Shown here: piece after piece, positions 22,602-34,760 of the stretch | Layout: each line of letters begins with the position of its first letter | Position numbering within the stretch: position 1 is the first letter of the stretch | Assembly: GCA_932294295.1 (NCBI GenBank) | Contig: OW028584.1 | Location: 21,173,638 to 21,237,637, forward strand | Length of the DNA: 64,000 bases | Direction: 5' to 3' | Origin: Alitta virens | Taxonomy: Eukaryota > Annelida > Polychaeta > Phyllodocida > Nereididae | Position numbers and translations under genes: made by a program | Notes under the pieces: model-generated | Told to the model about the DNA's origin: nothing | Seen by the model: only the letters and a program-made list of their open reading frames with translations | Database searches by the model: none

Positions 22602-22977
22602 CAGACCCCGTTTTGATCTGCATATTTGGAATTAATTAAATTTGTTACCACGTGAATAAAGCCTATCAGTATTTCGATATCTACCAAAAATCCGATCATA
22701 TACATTTAAAATTTGAAGAAGTCTGATAAAAGATGGGTAAAAAAAGATGTATTAAGCATGTACAAATCTAAAACAACAGCTCAGAAGAAAAAAAATATCA
22801 AGAAAGTTGGTTGATTTTCAACGCATGACTGTTGTCATCCAGTCATACATGGTATCTGTGAAACATAAAAAGTATACTTTGTATCTGAAAGAAAATTTAC
22901 TGTGGTGTGACAGTTGATGATGTGTTTCACATATTTTGTGTGTCTGGGTCTGTATACTGTGACATGTGAATGACATG

Positions 22978-23008
<31 letters not shown>

Positions 23009-23800
23009 TTATTATACTATCATATTTACTAGCATGGGTGACATGATGTGTGAATGAAAATTTCCAAATTAATGCATGTGAGTGATCTTGGTGCATACAA
23101 AGATGAAAAAATATCTCCATTTATGAGTAAATTAAAACTGGTTCAAGTGAATAAATATACTCTTTGATGTTTATTAATGATAGTGTTGTATGATACAAAA
23201 CATGTACACAGTGTACGAAGAGTTTTCGCTTTAGTTTGTCTAGACTACATTGTAAAATCGGTTAAATTTCCTTTCCTTATTTTTTTCACTGTAGAATGTA
23301 TGGCTGTGTTCTGAAATGTCCCACCAACAGTAATATTTCAAATTTAAGGTATTGAATTACTTAAACTGAGTAGCAGCTCTGAAATTAATGTGGTTAATAC
23401 TGTTGGACAGCTTGCATTTCATAAAAATTTATGTAACTATGAAAATAACAGATAAATGCTGTGATATATATGACATCAAGAATGTTGCGAATCTGTTGTG
23501 TTTATGTTTTAAATGGAGGTGTTTGAATAAACATTAAAAAATCATACTGAAGGGTTTCTTTTCACTGATCATTAAACATCAGGAGACATGAAAATTTGAC
23601 ATTTTTATTTTATTTATTATATAATTTGAATAGGTGTTGCCTACCTATAAGATCTGTAATAAAAAAAGTATATAGAAATATAAAGAACTTCAAAACAATT
23701 CACTTGTAAGACCCCTAAATTAATAATTTCTGCCAAATACCCTGAAACAAAGTCATTCTTTAAAAAATATCCCTGAATGTCAAATGCTACTGATCTGGAT
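22602..23800. other. Gene-free stretch with an AT dinucleotide run
   Basis: It contains (TA)n at 22979-23009 and several AATAAA words (22673, 23148, 23526) that could serve as poly(A) signals for the acidic gene. I see no exon. Confidence 0.4.
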
Positions 23801-24010
23801 CTTAGCCGGCTTATATGACCAGCTGTTAGAGGCAGACGTAATGATGAGGTGATAAGGCTTGGGAGTCCAACGTTTTACTCAGCATAGACACCAAGTACGA
23901 GCACCTCCAATTGAATGTCTTGAAGATGTAGCTCATGAAGAGTGCCTTGGTTGGGGAATCAAACCCGGGACCTTTAGCAGAGCTGGCTGGTGTGGAATTG
24001 CCGCGGATGT
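23801..24010 (-). repeat. tRNA-derived SINE S1
   Basis: On the minus strand the tRNA-like part keeps a good B box (GGTTTGATTCC inside CCCGGGTTTGATTCCCC), followed by the S1 body. This copy shows the tRNA origin of the family most clearly, although its A-box region is damaged. Confidence 0.75.
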
Positions 24011-24235
24011 CTAGTTTATGGTACTGAATACCTAACTAACCCATTGAGGCTTTTGCTATTTGCCTCTGCGAATTGTGATTAACTTTGAGAGAGGTGGTAG
24101 GTATATGACACAAGATGGCTTTTACTTTTAAGATATTGCCCTCTGGTGGAAAGTAACGACATGAATTTATTCTATTAAAATTACTGTATAAAATAGAGGT
24201 CTTGGGAGATGGTGGGGGTGACCATTTGATGGAAG

Positions 24236-24378
24236 CAAGTTTGATTCTGTTGACATTTGTGTGCAACAGTTCTGTAGCAACAAGACATCCAAATTGAAAT
24301 TCATCATCTGTTGAGGCAGCATTTCTGTGACCCTAAAAAAATTGGCCCAGTGGTCCCCAGGCATGGGGTACATTGAGA
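24236..24378 (-). repeat. Repeat inverted relative to 25950-26095
   Basis: The reverse complement of this stretch matches 25950-26095 along TACCCCATGCC, GGGGACCA, GATGATGAATTTCAAT and CTGTTGCACACA. The same end word CAATGTACCCCATG occurs at about 24627 and, inverted, near 24810. This suggests remnants of one TIR element family with GGGGTACATTG ends. No coding region. Confidence 0.6.
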
Positions 24379-25949
24379 CGCAGCCTGGGGGACACTGCGA
24401 TATTGAACACGACCGTACCTGTCCCTTTTTTTGCACTTAAATAACTCAGTTTACACAATTACAGTTATAAGACTTAAAGAAAAAATGAAATGGTGTACCA
24501 CAACTGAACCCTTCTCTTGATCTTGATGGCTTCTACGGAGAACATAAACATGATAAAGATGTCCCCCTACCTCTATTTGAAGCCTTGGATTTCTTGGTTT
24601 GTTTGTTACCAGATATGAAAGTTGCCCAATGTACCCCATGTCCAAAAGGGCATTTTCCCCCCTACTCAAAGCATGCAAACATCAGTAGGTCTACTTATGA
24701 GTTATTTGATGAGGAAGGCCATGATCGTTTTCATCAGCAACATTTTTTCAAAGGATTGTAGACTGAACACAGATTTGTTTTACTATCAAGTGGTGGGGGA
24801 GCTGGGCCTTTGGGGCATGGGGTACATTGGAACACTTGCCATACCTGGATAATTAACATATTCAGAAATTCAAGGCTGTCCTCAAAATGAAGTAAGTTTC
24901 TATGTGGAAACTGTCAAGATAAAGTGAAGCTGAGGTGGATCATTTCACGTCTGAAGTAAATTTCCATTCATACTTCCAAACCATAGTGACAGGATAGTGC
25001 ACAGAAGTTAAGCAATATCCATGATTCATAAGTGTCTATCATAGAGATTAAACTTGGTAGTTATCTCATTCAGATTCAGATTCTTTTATTTAGCTTTTAT
25101 TTTTCCATATTACACATAACGTTAAGCAAAGAGACCCCACTAAAAAAACTGTATGTCATCGCTAACGTGAGGCCACCACAGCATGAATAGAAGAGTTAAC
25201 AGGGTGCTCTTACACAAGCCACTGCATGGAGACCATTGGGACAGTCAGGGCAGGGTACATTGATAGCCCTGAGGTTCTGCCAGATTTCAGACGGAGCAAC
25301 GATCTGGGTGTGGGAATAAGGAATTTAACACTATATGTCAGTTTCCATCAATCATGGGCGCAGTCATTGACCTACTTTCAAGCAATGTTGCGAAATCACA
25401 TAGTTTGTTAGGAGAGTGTCCTGGTGGATGAGGTGTCTGAATAATTAACCAAATTTGTTTTCAATATCTATCAAAGTATGCTGAGACCCAAATATAATTT
25501 ACATTGAGAGGCACAGTTAGAGTGGCCCTGACCTCAAGATAGTTTAATATGGTATTGCAGGGAAAGGTTGTGTATCTGACTGTAAAAGGCACTTGATCCT
25601 AAATTCATGTCTACACAGATATATGAAATTGGTAAAAATAAACTAGACAATGATATTTAAGATATGACAGTTTTCACTGGCTAACTGATAACATCCACAA
25701 AGTCCATATTTCATCTTACATGATATACCTAACAATCTCAACCAATTTGTGTGTAATTAGAAATTGTTTTTCAGAAGTATTTGGTATTCCATTGTCTTGA
25801 CACAGTTATTGAAAATTGAGGGCACAGATAATAAAAAAAACTGAATTGTTTGTGGTGTGAAATATTCAAATGGTAGTCTTATGGTATGCCTAAAAGTCTG
25901 AAGGGAGATCTCAAATTGAGTCTTTTCAGTGCAAAATATTCCAGTGGTC
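24379..25949. other. Gene-free, repeat-derived stretch
   Basis: Apart from GGGGTACATTG words at about 24627, 24810 and 25252 there is no recognisable feature. ATTCAGATTCAGATTC at 25069-25084 followed by TTTTATTT resembles a LINE 3' tail on the minus strand, but no LINE coding sequence is attached. Confidence 0.4.
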
Positions 25950-26095
25950 CTTACGATAAGTACCCCATGCCGGGGGACCATTTGGACAATTTTTAAGATC
26001 ACAAAAATGCCGCCTCACCAGATGATGAATTTCAATATCCATGATTTGCTGATACAGATCTGTTGCACACATATGTCACTCAGTATCAAACTTGT
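25950..26095 (+). repeat. Inverted partner of 24236-24378
   Basis: See 24236-24378. Identity is moderate, so the pair is old. Confidence 0.6.
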
Positions 26096-26139
26096 TTAAT
26101 TTTTGATTATTTTGTGAGATATTTAGCCAAAAGACAAAA

Positions 26140-26520
26140 TTAGCCATACGTAGCCACAGTCCATCCGTATATACTCGCCATCCACCCGCATCCACTCATA
26201 GAATGCTCGTAAAACGCTCGGCGGACGTCCATCGCCCTATCCTCATTTTTTCTTGAGTAACTCGCACGAGTGACCTACGAGCAATCTATGAGTGCCTCAT
26301 GGATGCCTCACGGATGCTTGGTTATGGATGTTTGGCGAGCGTTTGACAGACGTACGGCGAGCGTTTGACGGATGTCTGGCGAGCGATTTACACTGCCTCG
26401 CGTATGCTCGTTGAAAAATGTATACGTGATTAACAGAGCCTCGAGTGAGCAAGTATAATTAATTTTTGACATACTTGGTCATACATAGGTCTTATACGTG
26501 ATAGTGTGAACGCCCCTTAA
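26140..26520 (+). mobile_element. Truncated GATAGTGTGAACG element
   Basis: GC-richer block of words such as GGCGAGCGTTTGACGGA and ACTCGCACGAGTGACC, ending CGTGATAGTGTGAACGCCCC. The same end and vocabulary occur in the elements at 58590-59200 and 61048-61630. The left inverted end is missing. Non-coding. Confidence 0.55.
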
Positions 26521-27254
26521 GATATGATTATACACATACATAGTACATACACAACAGAAAAGGTTTGTAAACTATCTGAAGAACAATGTCACATTTGTTG
26601 GTTTGGTTTTGTGCTGCAGTATCAGAAAAAATGAATAAATTAATCTAACACCAGATGTATGATATAGGAAACCTTTTTTATCTACAACTTTAAAGAATTT
26701 ATTTTATGGTATGTCTAAATTTCGCCAAATTATTTAAGTCTGTGAGATTAACTCTAGATTCTTCTATTGAAAATCCCTGAGCAGACCACATTCTACATTT
26801 TTATATTTGGCGTCTAGATCTACCACACAATATAAATGACTAATATTAGCTTTTTCAATGCCAGGTATTAATTACATAAATATTTTTAGTTTGCTTTGGT
26901 GAAAATTAAAAAAAAGAAAGAAGTAGAATCTCATTAAAAGATATATATGAAATCTTAAGACTGCATATATTATGTAATTATTTTGTAAATAATGTCAGTT
27001 GAAGAAAATATATTTTGTCCAAATTTCTACTATCCTGACGATTACAAAATCATAATTCAAACAAATGAGCTCTACAGTGGTCATAGCTTTAGTTCAATTT
27101 AAGGATAAAGTCCTTAGTTACCACATTCAAAATTGCATAAATGAATGTTTTTAGACGTAACAGAATCAGTAACCATGCAGTACAACAAGCTAAACAAAAC
27201 CACAAGGTCTATAAATAGAACTTTCAGGCATGATGCCCAAAAAAAGTTCATGAA
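26521..27254. other. No recognisable feature
   Basis: AT-rich, without exon-like frames or repeats shared with other parts of the window. Confidence 0.4.
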
Positions 27255-27345
27255 ATTCAAGCCAGCAGAAGTGGCTGAATGCTAAGGTGTTGATCTGTTT
27301 GACATGGGTTGGGAAGGCAGCAGTTCAAGTCCAAATATATATATA
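27255..27345 (+). repeat. tRNA-derived SINE of a second family (S2)
   Basis: A tRNA Ser/Leu-like head: GCAGAAGTGGCTGAATGCTA with an A box (TGGCTGAATGC) and, 45 bases on, a B box (AGTTCAAGTCC). It is followed at once by an (AT)n tail. There is no proper acceptor stem closure, so it is a SINE head or tRNA pseudogene and not a functional tRNA. Confidence 0.65.
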
Positions 27346-28593
27346 TATATTTAATATTATTAGTATGTTTACATGTCTACTGTCAACTTTGTTGTTATTG
27401 TAAAATTTTGCATTCATTCCATTTCTTGGAAAAATTTAAAACTCCAATTTCTCTCACATTGCCAGATATCAATTTTTTTGATTTTTTTAAGGAATTTTCT
27501 GGTTTGCTATGTCAGAAATAACCAAACAACTAACCGTATATATTTGCGTCCTTATTTTTGACCTTGGGTGGTAGCTAAATGTCATAAATTGTTCTCCTAC
27601 ACATTGGCCTAACGTATCTAAAATGCCCTGAATTTTGAACTTCTAAGTTAACTGAGCATGGCGAGTGGTTTATTATTCAGTTTTTTTACCCAAACTTGCT
27701 GTTGCAACTATTGACTGGTAGTCTTCTGCCATAATAATGACTGATTTTAGGAGTTTATGGGCCATATCTTATAAAAATCCTCAATAATAATAATTTAACA
27801 CATGTAATCCAATGGGAGTAATTTTCGGCACTTTTTATGGCAGAATTTTTAAAAGTGCTTTTTTAGATCTAAAAAAAAATTTGAGCAAAAAATGACTTTA
27901 CCTCATTCATTTAGCATATTTAAGGAATTGGTAAACAAGGTATATAAAATCAGAGACTGGTTATGCTTTGGTGATTAAATAGACCTGCATGGATTACTTT
28001 GCTGGCTATAAATGAAAATTTTGATGCAGTTAATGAAATTCACGACAGAACCCAATAATTAGTGACTTCTTAAATAACAATAATTATATAAATTACATCA
28101 TAAATCATGATTATTCTGAAACATGCAACATTTCAAATTGCTATCTCTGCCAGAATTGGAAGGTGCAATTGTACTAAAACAGGATCTTGCCCTGACAAAG
28201 CTAATACAATTCACTAAACTAAAATATCCTAATTTATGAGCAATATTCTATTCATGGGTGGCCTCGTGAAAGTGGCAGATATTGCCTTTAAAAGGTCTCC
28301 TAAATCAACATTTCATGACATATTTTGTAACAAATTTTTAGTTTAGTGTGTCTAATTGGTGGTCCTTTATAGACAGTTACACTGAATAACAAATACTTAA
28401 AATAGCATGCGAACGTTTTACACCCCACTGGACAGTGGCTGTTCATACTGAACTGAAATTATGAACCCAAGAAGGACATACATTGTATATATTGTAAACC
28501 TGTGTACTTTTTTGCCACTTATTAAAGGGAACCTTCTAACTGTATCAGAATTTTTAGAAATAAATTTTGCTAGTCTAATGCTTACTTCACTTG
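27346..28593. other. No recognisable feature
   Basis: AT-rich sequence with an ATATAT run at 27337-27352 and no exon-like frame. A SINE S1 fragment (28594-28664) follows. Confidence 0.4.
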
Positions 28594-28762
28594 TATGACC
28601 AGTTACCACATGGAGACATAATGATGACATGATGAGGCTTGGATCACACCATGTTATGCAAATGTGTTCCTTATTTGTTACAATGAAGAATCATATCAAA
28701 ATACAAAAAATCTGGCATGCTATGTCAGCAAGAATGTCCAGACAGGAATCAAATCCACTATG

Positions 28763-29571
28763 ATTCCTCCAATAAGGGCCCATCACCATTAGTCAGCATT
28801 GTTAATAGTGAGGTGCTGTCAATGTCTCCGTGCTACGCGCCATAAGCTTAGCCAGCTCATATGAGGCAGATGTAATGATGAGAAGATAAGCATCAGCCTC
28901 CGGACCATATTTACTAACATTTTATGGAAAGATGTTACACATTTACCAGGGGAAAAAATACTCCATGAGTGGTCATTAGTGAAGCCATCATAAATATATG
29001 CTGAAATGGTAACTTATATCACAAAACGGTGAAAGGTTAGAAACTAACTGTGTACATTACTTTCATCAGTCATGAAATATTTTTTTGTGATGTTTGCACT
29101 TGCTGACGTTAATTTCTTTTTTATCTTTGAAGCCATTCTCTGCTGTTGTAGGGTTGGGGTGCACTTACTGGGACGTGCAGGAGTTCTGTCTGATTTAAAA
29201 GCTACACTTAGTATATACAAGACTTAAATATATGTTGTATCTGATGTATTTGCAGCATATTTATGAATACTCTATTTAAGATATTTGTCCATTTATAAGG
29301 CGATAGATAGATAGATAGATGAATAGATGGATAGATGGATAGATGGATAGATAGATAGATAGATAGTAATTGTTTAAATTTGTTTATTAATATAATAACT
29401 ATGCTGGGACACTGAGGAGGCCCAGTTTATTTAGCAAAGTTTCCAATGACCAGGCACTGGCAAAATTGTCCATGCATATGCAAATACGAGCTAAAAATAA
29501 GATAATAATTTTTCACCAAAATGTTACTGATTTAACGCACCCTTTTTTCACAGTTGTAGCCAGTTTGCTAG

Positions 29572-29603
<32 letters not shown>

Positions 29604-29699
29604 AGTTGTAGCATCCCAGATCTGATTATGCCTACATTGGTGTTACCTTAGATAACTTTCATGTACATTTACAACAACTGCCAATGAAATCTACTATAA
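28763..29699 (+). repeat. Tandem copy A of the YHYH-A 5' region
   Basis: Collinear with copy B (29700-30415 continuing at 34440-34735). Shared blocks in order are CCTCCAATAA, the S1 SINE fragment, ACATTTACCAGGGGAAAAAA, the promoter word GTGCACTTACTGGGACGT (29159), GCAGCATATTTATGAA, a GATA microsatellite, CTATGCTGGG, TTTAGCAAAGTTTCCAATG, TAGCCAGTTTGC, the GATT run and TTTACAACAACTGCCAAT. Copy A lacks the TATA box, the exon and the splice donor of copy B, so it is a relic promoter. Confidence 0.75.
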
Positions 29700-30415
29700 T
29701 TGCCTCCAATAAAGGCACACTCCATGCCACTGGCCTAAAGCTTAGCCAGCTTATATCAGGCAGACATAATGATGAGAGGATAGGCCTCAGCGTCCACACC
29801 ATATATACTAACATTTCATGGCAAGATGTTACATTTACCAGGGGAAAAAAAACCCATGTGTGGTTATATATAAATATGCTGAAATGGCAATTTATAATAT
29901 AACAAAAACGGTGAAAGGGCAAAAACTGTGTACATCAACTTTTTTCTCATCTTTGTGAAAGAGTTTTAGGGTGCACTTACTGGGACGTGCAGTAGTTCTG
30001 TCTGACTTACAAGCTACACTCAGCATATAAATATGGGTTGTTCTGAACATGACACACAAGACAGATACATACTCGGGAAGAGGTGAGTTTTTTAGACTAC
30101 TTAGAATATTATATGTTATCATGTAGTCACTTGTATCTGAGGTACTTGCAGCATATTTATGAAATATGAGCATACTCTATTAAGGATATTTGTCCATTTA
30201 TAAGGTGATAGACAGACAAATAGACAAACTTAGATAGACATACAGACGGACAGACAAACAGCTAGACAGCTAGATAGATAGAAAGATAGATAGTAATTGT
30301 TTTAAATTTGTTTTTATGACTAAAAGTGTAATAACTATGCTGGGGAAACTCAGGAGGACCAGTTAATTTAGCAAAGTTTCCAATGCCTGAGGCAATAATT
30401 TTTCAATGTTACTAG
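29700..30415 (+). repeat. Tandem copy B of the YHYH-A 5' region (left part, interrupted by a LINE)
   Basis: The copy that carries the working promoter and exon 1 of YHYH-A. It stops at 30415, inside a TTCAATGTTACT word that copy A continues as GATTTAACGCACCC. The continuation is found at 34440 beyond the LINE. Copy A is thus the empty-site version of the LINE insertion. Confidence 0.7.
29971..30082 (+). promoter_or_regulatory. Promoter and non-coding exon 1 of YHYH-A
   Basis: The block GTGCACTTACTGGGACGT at 29971 is shared with the promoter of YHYH-B (41023) and the relic at 29159. A TATA box (CATATAAATAT, 30024-30034) follows. The presumed transcript begins some 25-30 bases later and exon 1 ends at 30082 with CGGGAAGAG before the donor GTGAGT. 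Intron 1 then runs to the acceptor at 34750-34751. The exon has no ATG-initiated coding role. Start site and exon are predicted by comparison with YHYH-B. Confidence 0.65.
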
Positions 30416-33400
30416 GTTTTTTATTTTACTCCGGTCAGTGATTTGGTATGGAGTAATCAAAATACAATAAATATTAAAGAGCATATGAGAACATAAATTT
30501 CATACATGTATATACAATAAAATAATAACATTGGCATAAACATTTTAACAACGATAACAATGAGCTAGCAGTATTATAACAATAAAATTGGTATAACTGA
30601 ACCAAACAATTTATAATAATTGAATAACTTTAAAACATTGTTAAGAAAGAGTTCAAGTTGTTTCATTCTAACAATATCTTGATTTAAAAAGATGTTTTTA
30701 CAAATAAATATGGGCGGGCATGAAAACTAATTAACAAGAATAAATTTCTGTCTTCGCTTGATTTGTACATTCAAGGATAATATGACATTCATTGCATATC
30801 CTCAAATTCCTTGCAATATTTTGGTATCCTCCCATAACTTTGGGAATTCTTATGTTACTACATCTAAACTTAATTAAAACTTGTCTAGTTTTATCATTTA
30901 AAGAGTTGCACATTAGATAGTTTTCAACTGAAAAATCATTCTTTATAGAGACATAAAAATCACATGATGTCATATGGTTTAATTCTGACTTAAACTTCTG
31001 AATAATTTGGTCTTGTAATATTTGTTGTACCCTTTTTTCTATGAATTCAGCATTCACTCTTTCCTGTTCTTGCCTTCTAATATTTTCTTAAAACAACTCT
31101 GAAACACTTACATACATTAATGGACTAAATTAGTTTCCTTGTCACATAATAAACTACATCAAAAATCAGTAACATGCATTTTGATAATGATGTCAAGTGG
31201 AAATCTTCCCAGTTCACCATGAACTATATTACTGCATGTATTAGTTTTAACTCGTAAAATATGTCTACGAAATTTGAGATGAAACTTCTCTATTTGAGAA
31301 TAATTACTGAACCCCCATACCTCAGAACCATAAAGCAAAATAGCTAGTACTGTATGATCAAATAATTGTAATTGTATATCTACTGGCGAGTTCAATTGCT
31401 GATCAAAGAGAACATGGCACGTGTTGCTTGAGATGACAAATAAGAGTCTTTTCACTGAGCAGCCCTGAATTAAGCAAGACATAAGTCTTTCTTCTTCTTT
31501 TATTACTCATTTTGCTTTTCAGACATAGTAGGTCATAACTTACTGATTCCATAAATATAATTTTCTCTGGGAAATAACAGAAATCAACCTAAATGATAAG
31601 ATGTCAAATATACATTGAAATGCATTGCTGCTTGGATGCACATTGCTTCAGCCAATCAGAGTCAAGGGCGGGAACTATTTCAGCCAATAGAATTGCAGTA
31701 ATCTGTGGTAACCACCTGGTGGAAATACGGGGAGCCTTCCGTGAAAAACCACTATTCTCTATCGCCTTTTTGAAGTAAATACTTGAAATGATCCACTATT
31801 CCTAAAACTTCGCCTTTAAACTTGAAACAAAAATAATTTAAAACTGTTCTTCTATTTCCAAAAATAGTTGCCTTTGTTTTTGAACTATTAACAAAAAGTT
31901 TCCAATATCACAATACTGAGCCATTACATCAAAACCTCTTTAGAGACCCTGCTTGCTATCTGCCATAATAATGGTGTCATCTGCATACATTAATAACAGA
32001 ACTTTTTATAAATTATCTACTTCAGGAACATCCACGTTTAGGAAGTCACAACCATTGTTAGTGAAGTAGCTTTCAATATCATTTACAAATAACGAGAATA
32101 AGAGTGGAGACACATTATCAACTTGCCTAACTCCTTTTAAGCTTAGAAAGTAATCAGATTTTTCACCATGTAAGAAAGCACAAGATTTTATAGATGCATA
32201 CAATGATTTGATAACATACCCTGTATACCATTTTTGATAAGTTTGTACCATAACGCTTCCCGCCACACACTGTCAAATGCCAAAGGGTAATCAATAAAAC
32301 AACAATACAACTTCTTCCTCTTAAATTTATACAATTCTATCAATTGTGAAAGTAAACAAATATGGTCAATTATAGAATAATCTTTGCGAAATCCAGTCTG
32401 AGTTTCTGACAATCTATCATGAATTTCACAAAATTTATACAATCTATCGTTCAAAGTTGAAGTAAATAGCTTGCCTATACATGACAAAAGTGTAATTCCT
32501 CTATAATTATTTGCATCATCTCTGTCATCTTTTTCCAGCCTTCAGTCCATTCCTTATTAGGAACCACTTCATCATTTAACACCATATTAAATAATTTTAC
32601 ATACAAAGCATTACATCTGCACTTGCTTTAATATATTCATTTATAATTGCATCACAACCTGCAGATTTACCATTCTTCAGCTTAACAATACTTTTTCTGA
32701 TTTCATCAGCTGTGTAAGGTTCATTAAGACAGGTAATGTCATACCTAGGGAATATAGTCTACCTCACTGAATTAAATTACATTAATATTTTCTCTTACAT
32801 TTTCAAGTTCTTTAAATAGCTCATAAAAGTCATTAATCAAAACAGGAACATCATATTTAGCTCCTTAGTAAACTCTTGCACTCGCATATTACTACTTATT
32901 AACTCACAAACCACATTTGATCAAAATCATTGATAAATTCTTGTTTCTTTGAGTCATCCAACTTGATTTTCATATTTTCAATATTCCGATTTCTATCAAT
33001 ATTTCTTATATCAGGACATGGAGTGTTACTGACATCCCCCAAGTCAAGTAAAGTACACTCAACAATATAATGCTTATCCGAAAACACAAGATCAAAATCG
33101 TGCACATTATAAACTTCAACTCGTCTTACAGCTATTATCGTTTAAGCAGCAACACTTCTATCATTCAAAAAGTTTACTGTCCATTGCGATCGAAAGTTTG
33201 ACAAGCCACAGACAAGAGTTGTAAAATCATTAACCAACTTTCATTTCACCCCACTAGGGAAACACTTACCCTCAATGTAATGTTTTGGAATTGAACTATT
33301 TAGGTCGTTGTAAACATGAAGGAGAATATACATACCCAAATTCCATTGAATGATAAAATTGACAGAATGTTTTCACACATTTATTACTCCAGTATTTCTA

Positions 33401-34440
33401 TAATAATTCAATATGTTGTTAGTCACAGCCTGAGAAGACAAATGCACAGCAAGAGGTACATTTCTATGTAATAAGTCAGAAAGTTCTGGTGATTTTAGTT
33501 CAGATTTTAGTTGGGAAAAACATTCCTCAATAGGATTAAAAAATGGAGATCTTCTTGGAGTAAATCCGTATTGTACACCATGCTGGGCCAAAAAAGGACG
33601 CAAAACCCTGTCACCTTCATTGTGGTGGTAACTTAAATTGTCCACAAGTAAAATTCTCCTGGTTTAAGCACAGGATTGCCGTTGTCACTGTAGGACTGTG
33701 CAGCTTCTGTTATAAAGTTAATGTAGTGCTCAGCATTGGATGGCCCTTCTAAAATCCTGCAGAAGTTAGTACCATCCACACCAATTAACCAGTTCACTGA
33801 ATAATTCCTACAAATATTTTGAACCAATGAAATAATCAATCACAGAAATGTCAGTAATTGTTGCTTTTCCAATTCACCTATCAATACCCACTCTACCATT
33901 AAATATTAATAACATATGATTTTTACAAAGTTTAAGCAAAGCATTCCCATTACCACCAGCATCAGGTTTTTTATCTTCAGTTACTCTTTCTCTAGGTATA
34001 TCAAATAATTCTAACAGTTCCTTTAAGTCTAGCATATTCCTTGTATCAACATCTAAATCAATAATGTCAAATAGATTATCATCAAAATAAAGAATATCAG
34101 TCTTACAGTTTGTATGAGCATTTAAATCTCCGCATATGAGATTGTAATATTAATCATCATTGTAAATAACAGCACATTAGATAGCTACAAGAATAATAAG
34201 TTGTTCAAGGTTTAATTCTTTCTTAGCAACCTTTAACGCAATAATGTTGTCATATTCTGTGTCTAAATCAACGAAACTATTCTTAACAGCAATCAGAACA
34301 CCCCCTACCCTATATGCTGTCAAATTGTGTCTATTTTTTATGAACACTGAAAAGCCGAAATTTTCAAAGACATCCTGAATTAAATTATCATCCACATTAT
34401 CAAACTTGGTTTCACATAAAGCTATGACATCAATGAGAGT
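30416..34440 (-). mobile_element. 5'-truncated, decayed LINE (CR1/jockey-like) in intron 1 of YHYH-A
   Basis: Read on the minus strand it has, in order: part of an AP-type endonuclease (34440-33820, with A-L-C-E-T-K, a G-D-L-N motif near 34130 and S-V-I-D-Y near 33845), a linker (around 33100-32900), the reverse transcriptase (32490-32000, with F-R-K, A-F-D-S-V and G-V-R-Q..SPLLFSLFVNDIE), and the C-terminal region with a C-x2-C-H...C motif (31480-30731). Stops and frameshifts split it into many pieces, so it is dead. The 5' part of the endonuclease is missing, as expected of incomplete reverse transcription. A DDE transposon relic interrupts it at about 33150-33815. Confidence 0.85.
33150..33815 (-). 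pseudogene. DDE-superfamily transposase relic nested in the LINE
   Basis: Two overlapping minus-strand frames, split by a frameshift near 33640, give the C-terminal half of an IS630/Tc1-type DDE transposase. It has the DN..YHH aspartate motif, then G-F-T-P-R-R-S-P-F-F-N-P-I-E with the final catalytic Glu, and S-Q-L-K. The frame ends N-T-G-V-I-N-V, stop at 33373. The first Asp region is missing or beyond recognition. LINE coding sequence resumes near 33130 (V-H-D-F-D-L-V-F-S-D-K-H), which proves nesting. The stretch 33150-33370 is not coding and is presumably the flank of the inserted element. Confidence 0.7.
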
Positions 34441-34735
34441 ATGCACCCTTTTTATCTCACAGCTGTAGCCAGTTTGCAAGGATTGATTGATTGATCGATT
34501 GATTATGCCCAAGTTGTAGCATCACAAATCTGGTTAGGTCTAGAGTGGTGTTTCCATAGATACTTTTCATGTATATTGATTAACTCCTTGATTTAAGTTG
34601 AATGATTGACAAGTTAAAAGTTGAAGCATCAGGGATCTGATTAGGCCTATATTGGTGTTTCCTTAGATAACTTTAATGTATATTTACAACAACTGCCAAT
34701 CCATCTTATTCTTCTTTAACTTATAATTGCTTTTC
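34440..34735 (+). repeat. Copy B of the 5' region, part beyond the LINE
   Basis: TGCACCCTTTTT, TAGCCAGTTTGC, a GATT run (34480-34504) and TTTACAACAACTGCCAAT match copy A at 29537-29690. An inner part (TTGTAGCATCACAAATCTG against TTGAAGCATCAGGGATCTG) is itself duplicated. It leads straight into exon 2 of YHYH-A. Confidence 0.65.
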
Positions 34736-34760
34736 CTTGATGTTTATGCAGAGTCTGACC

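Noticed and set aside
24036..24852. Overlapping frames of 75-89 codons
   Set aside because: They lie on repeat sequence with GGGGTACATTG words that is also found inverted at 25950; no domain is visible.
29159..29240. Second working promoter for YHYH-A
   Set aside because: The promoter word is kept, but TATA box, exon 1 and donor site of the homologous copy are missing.
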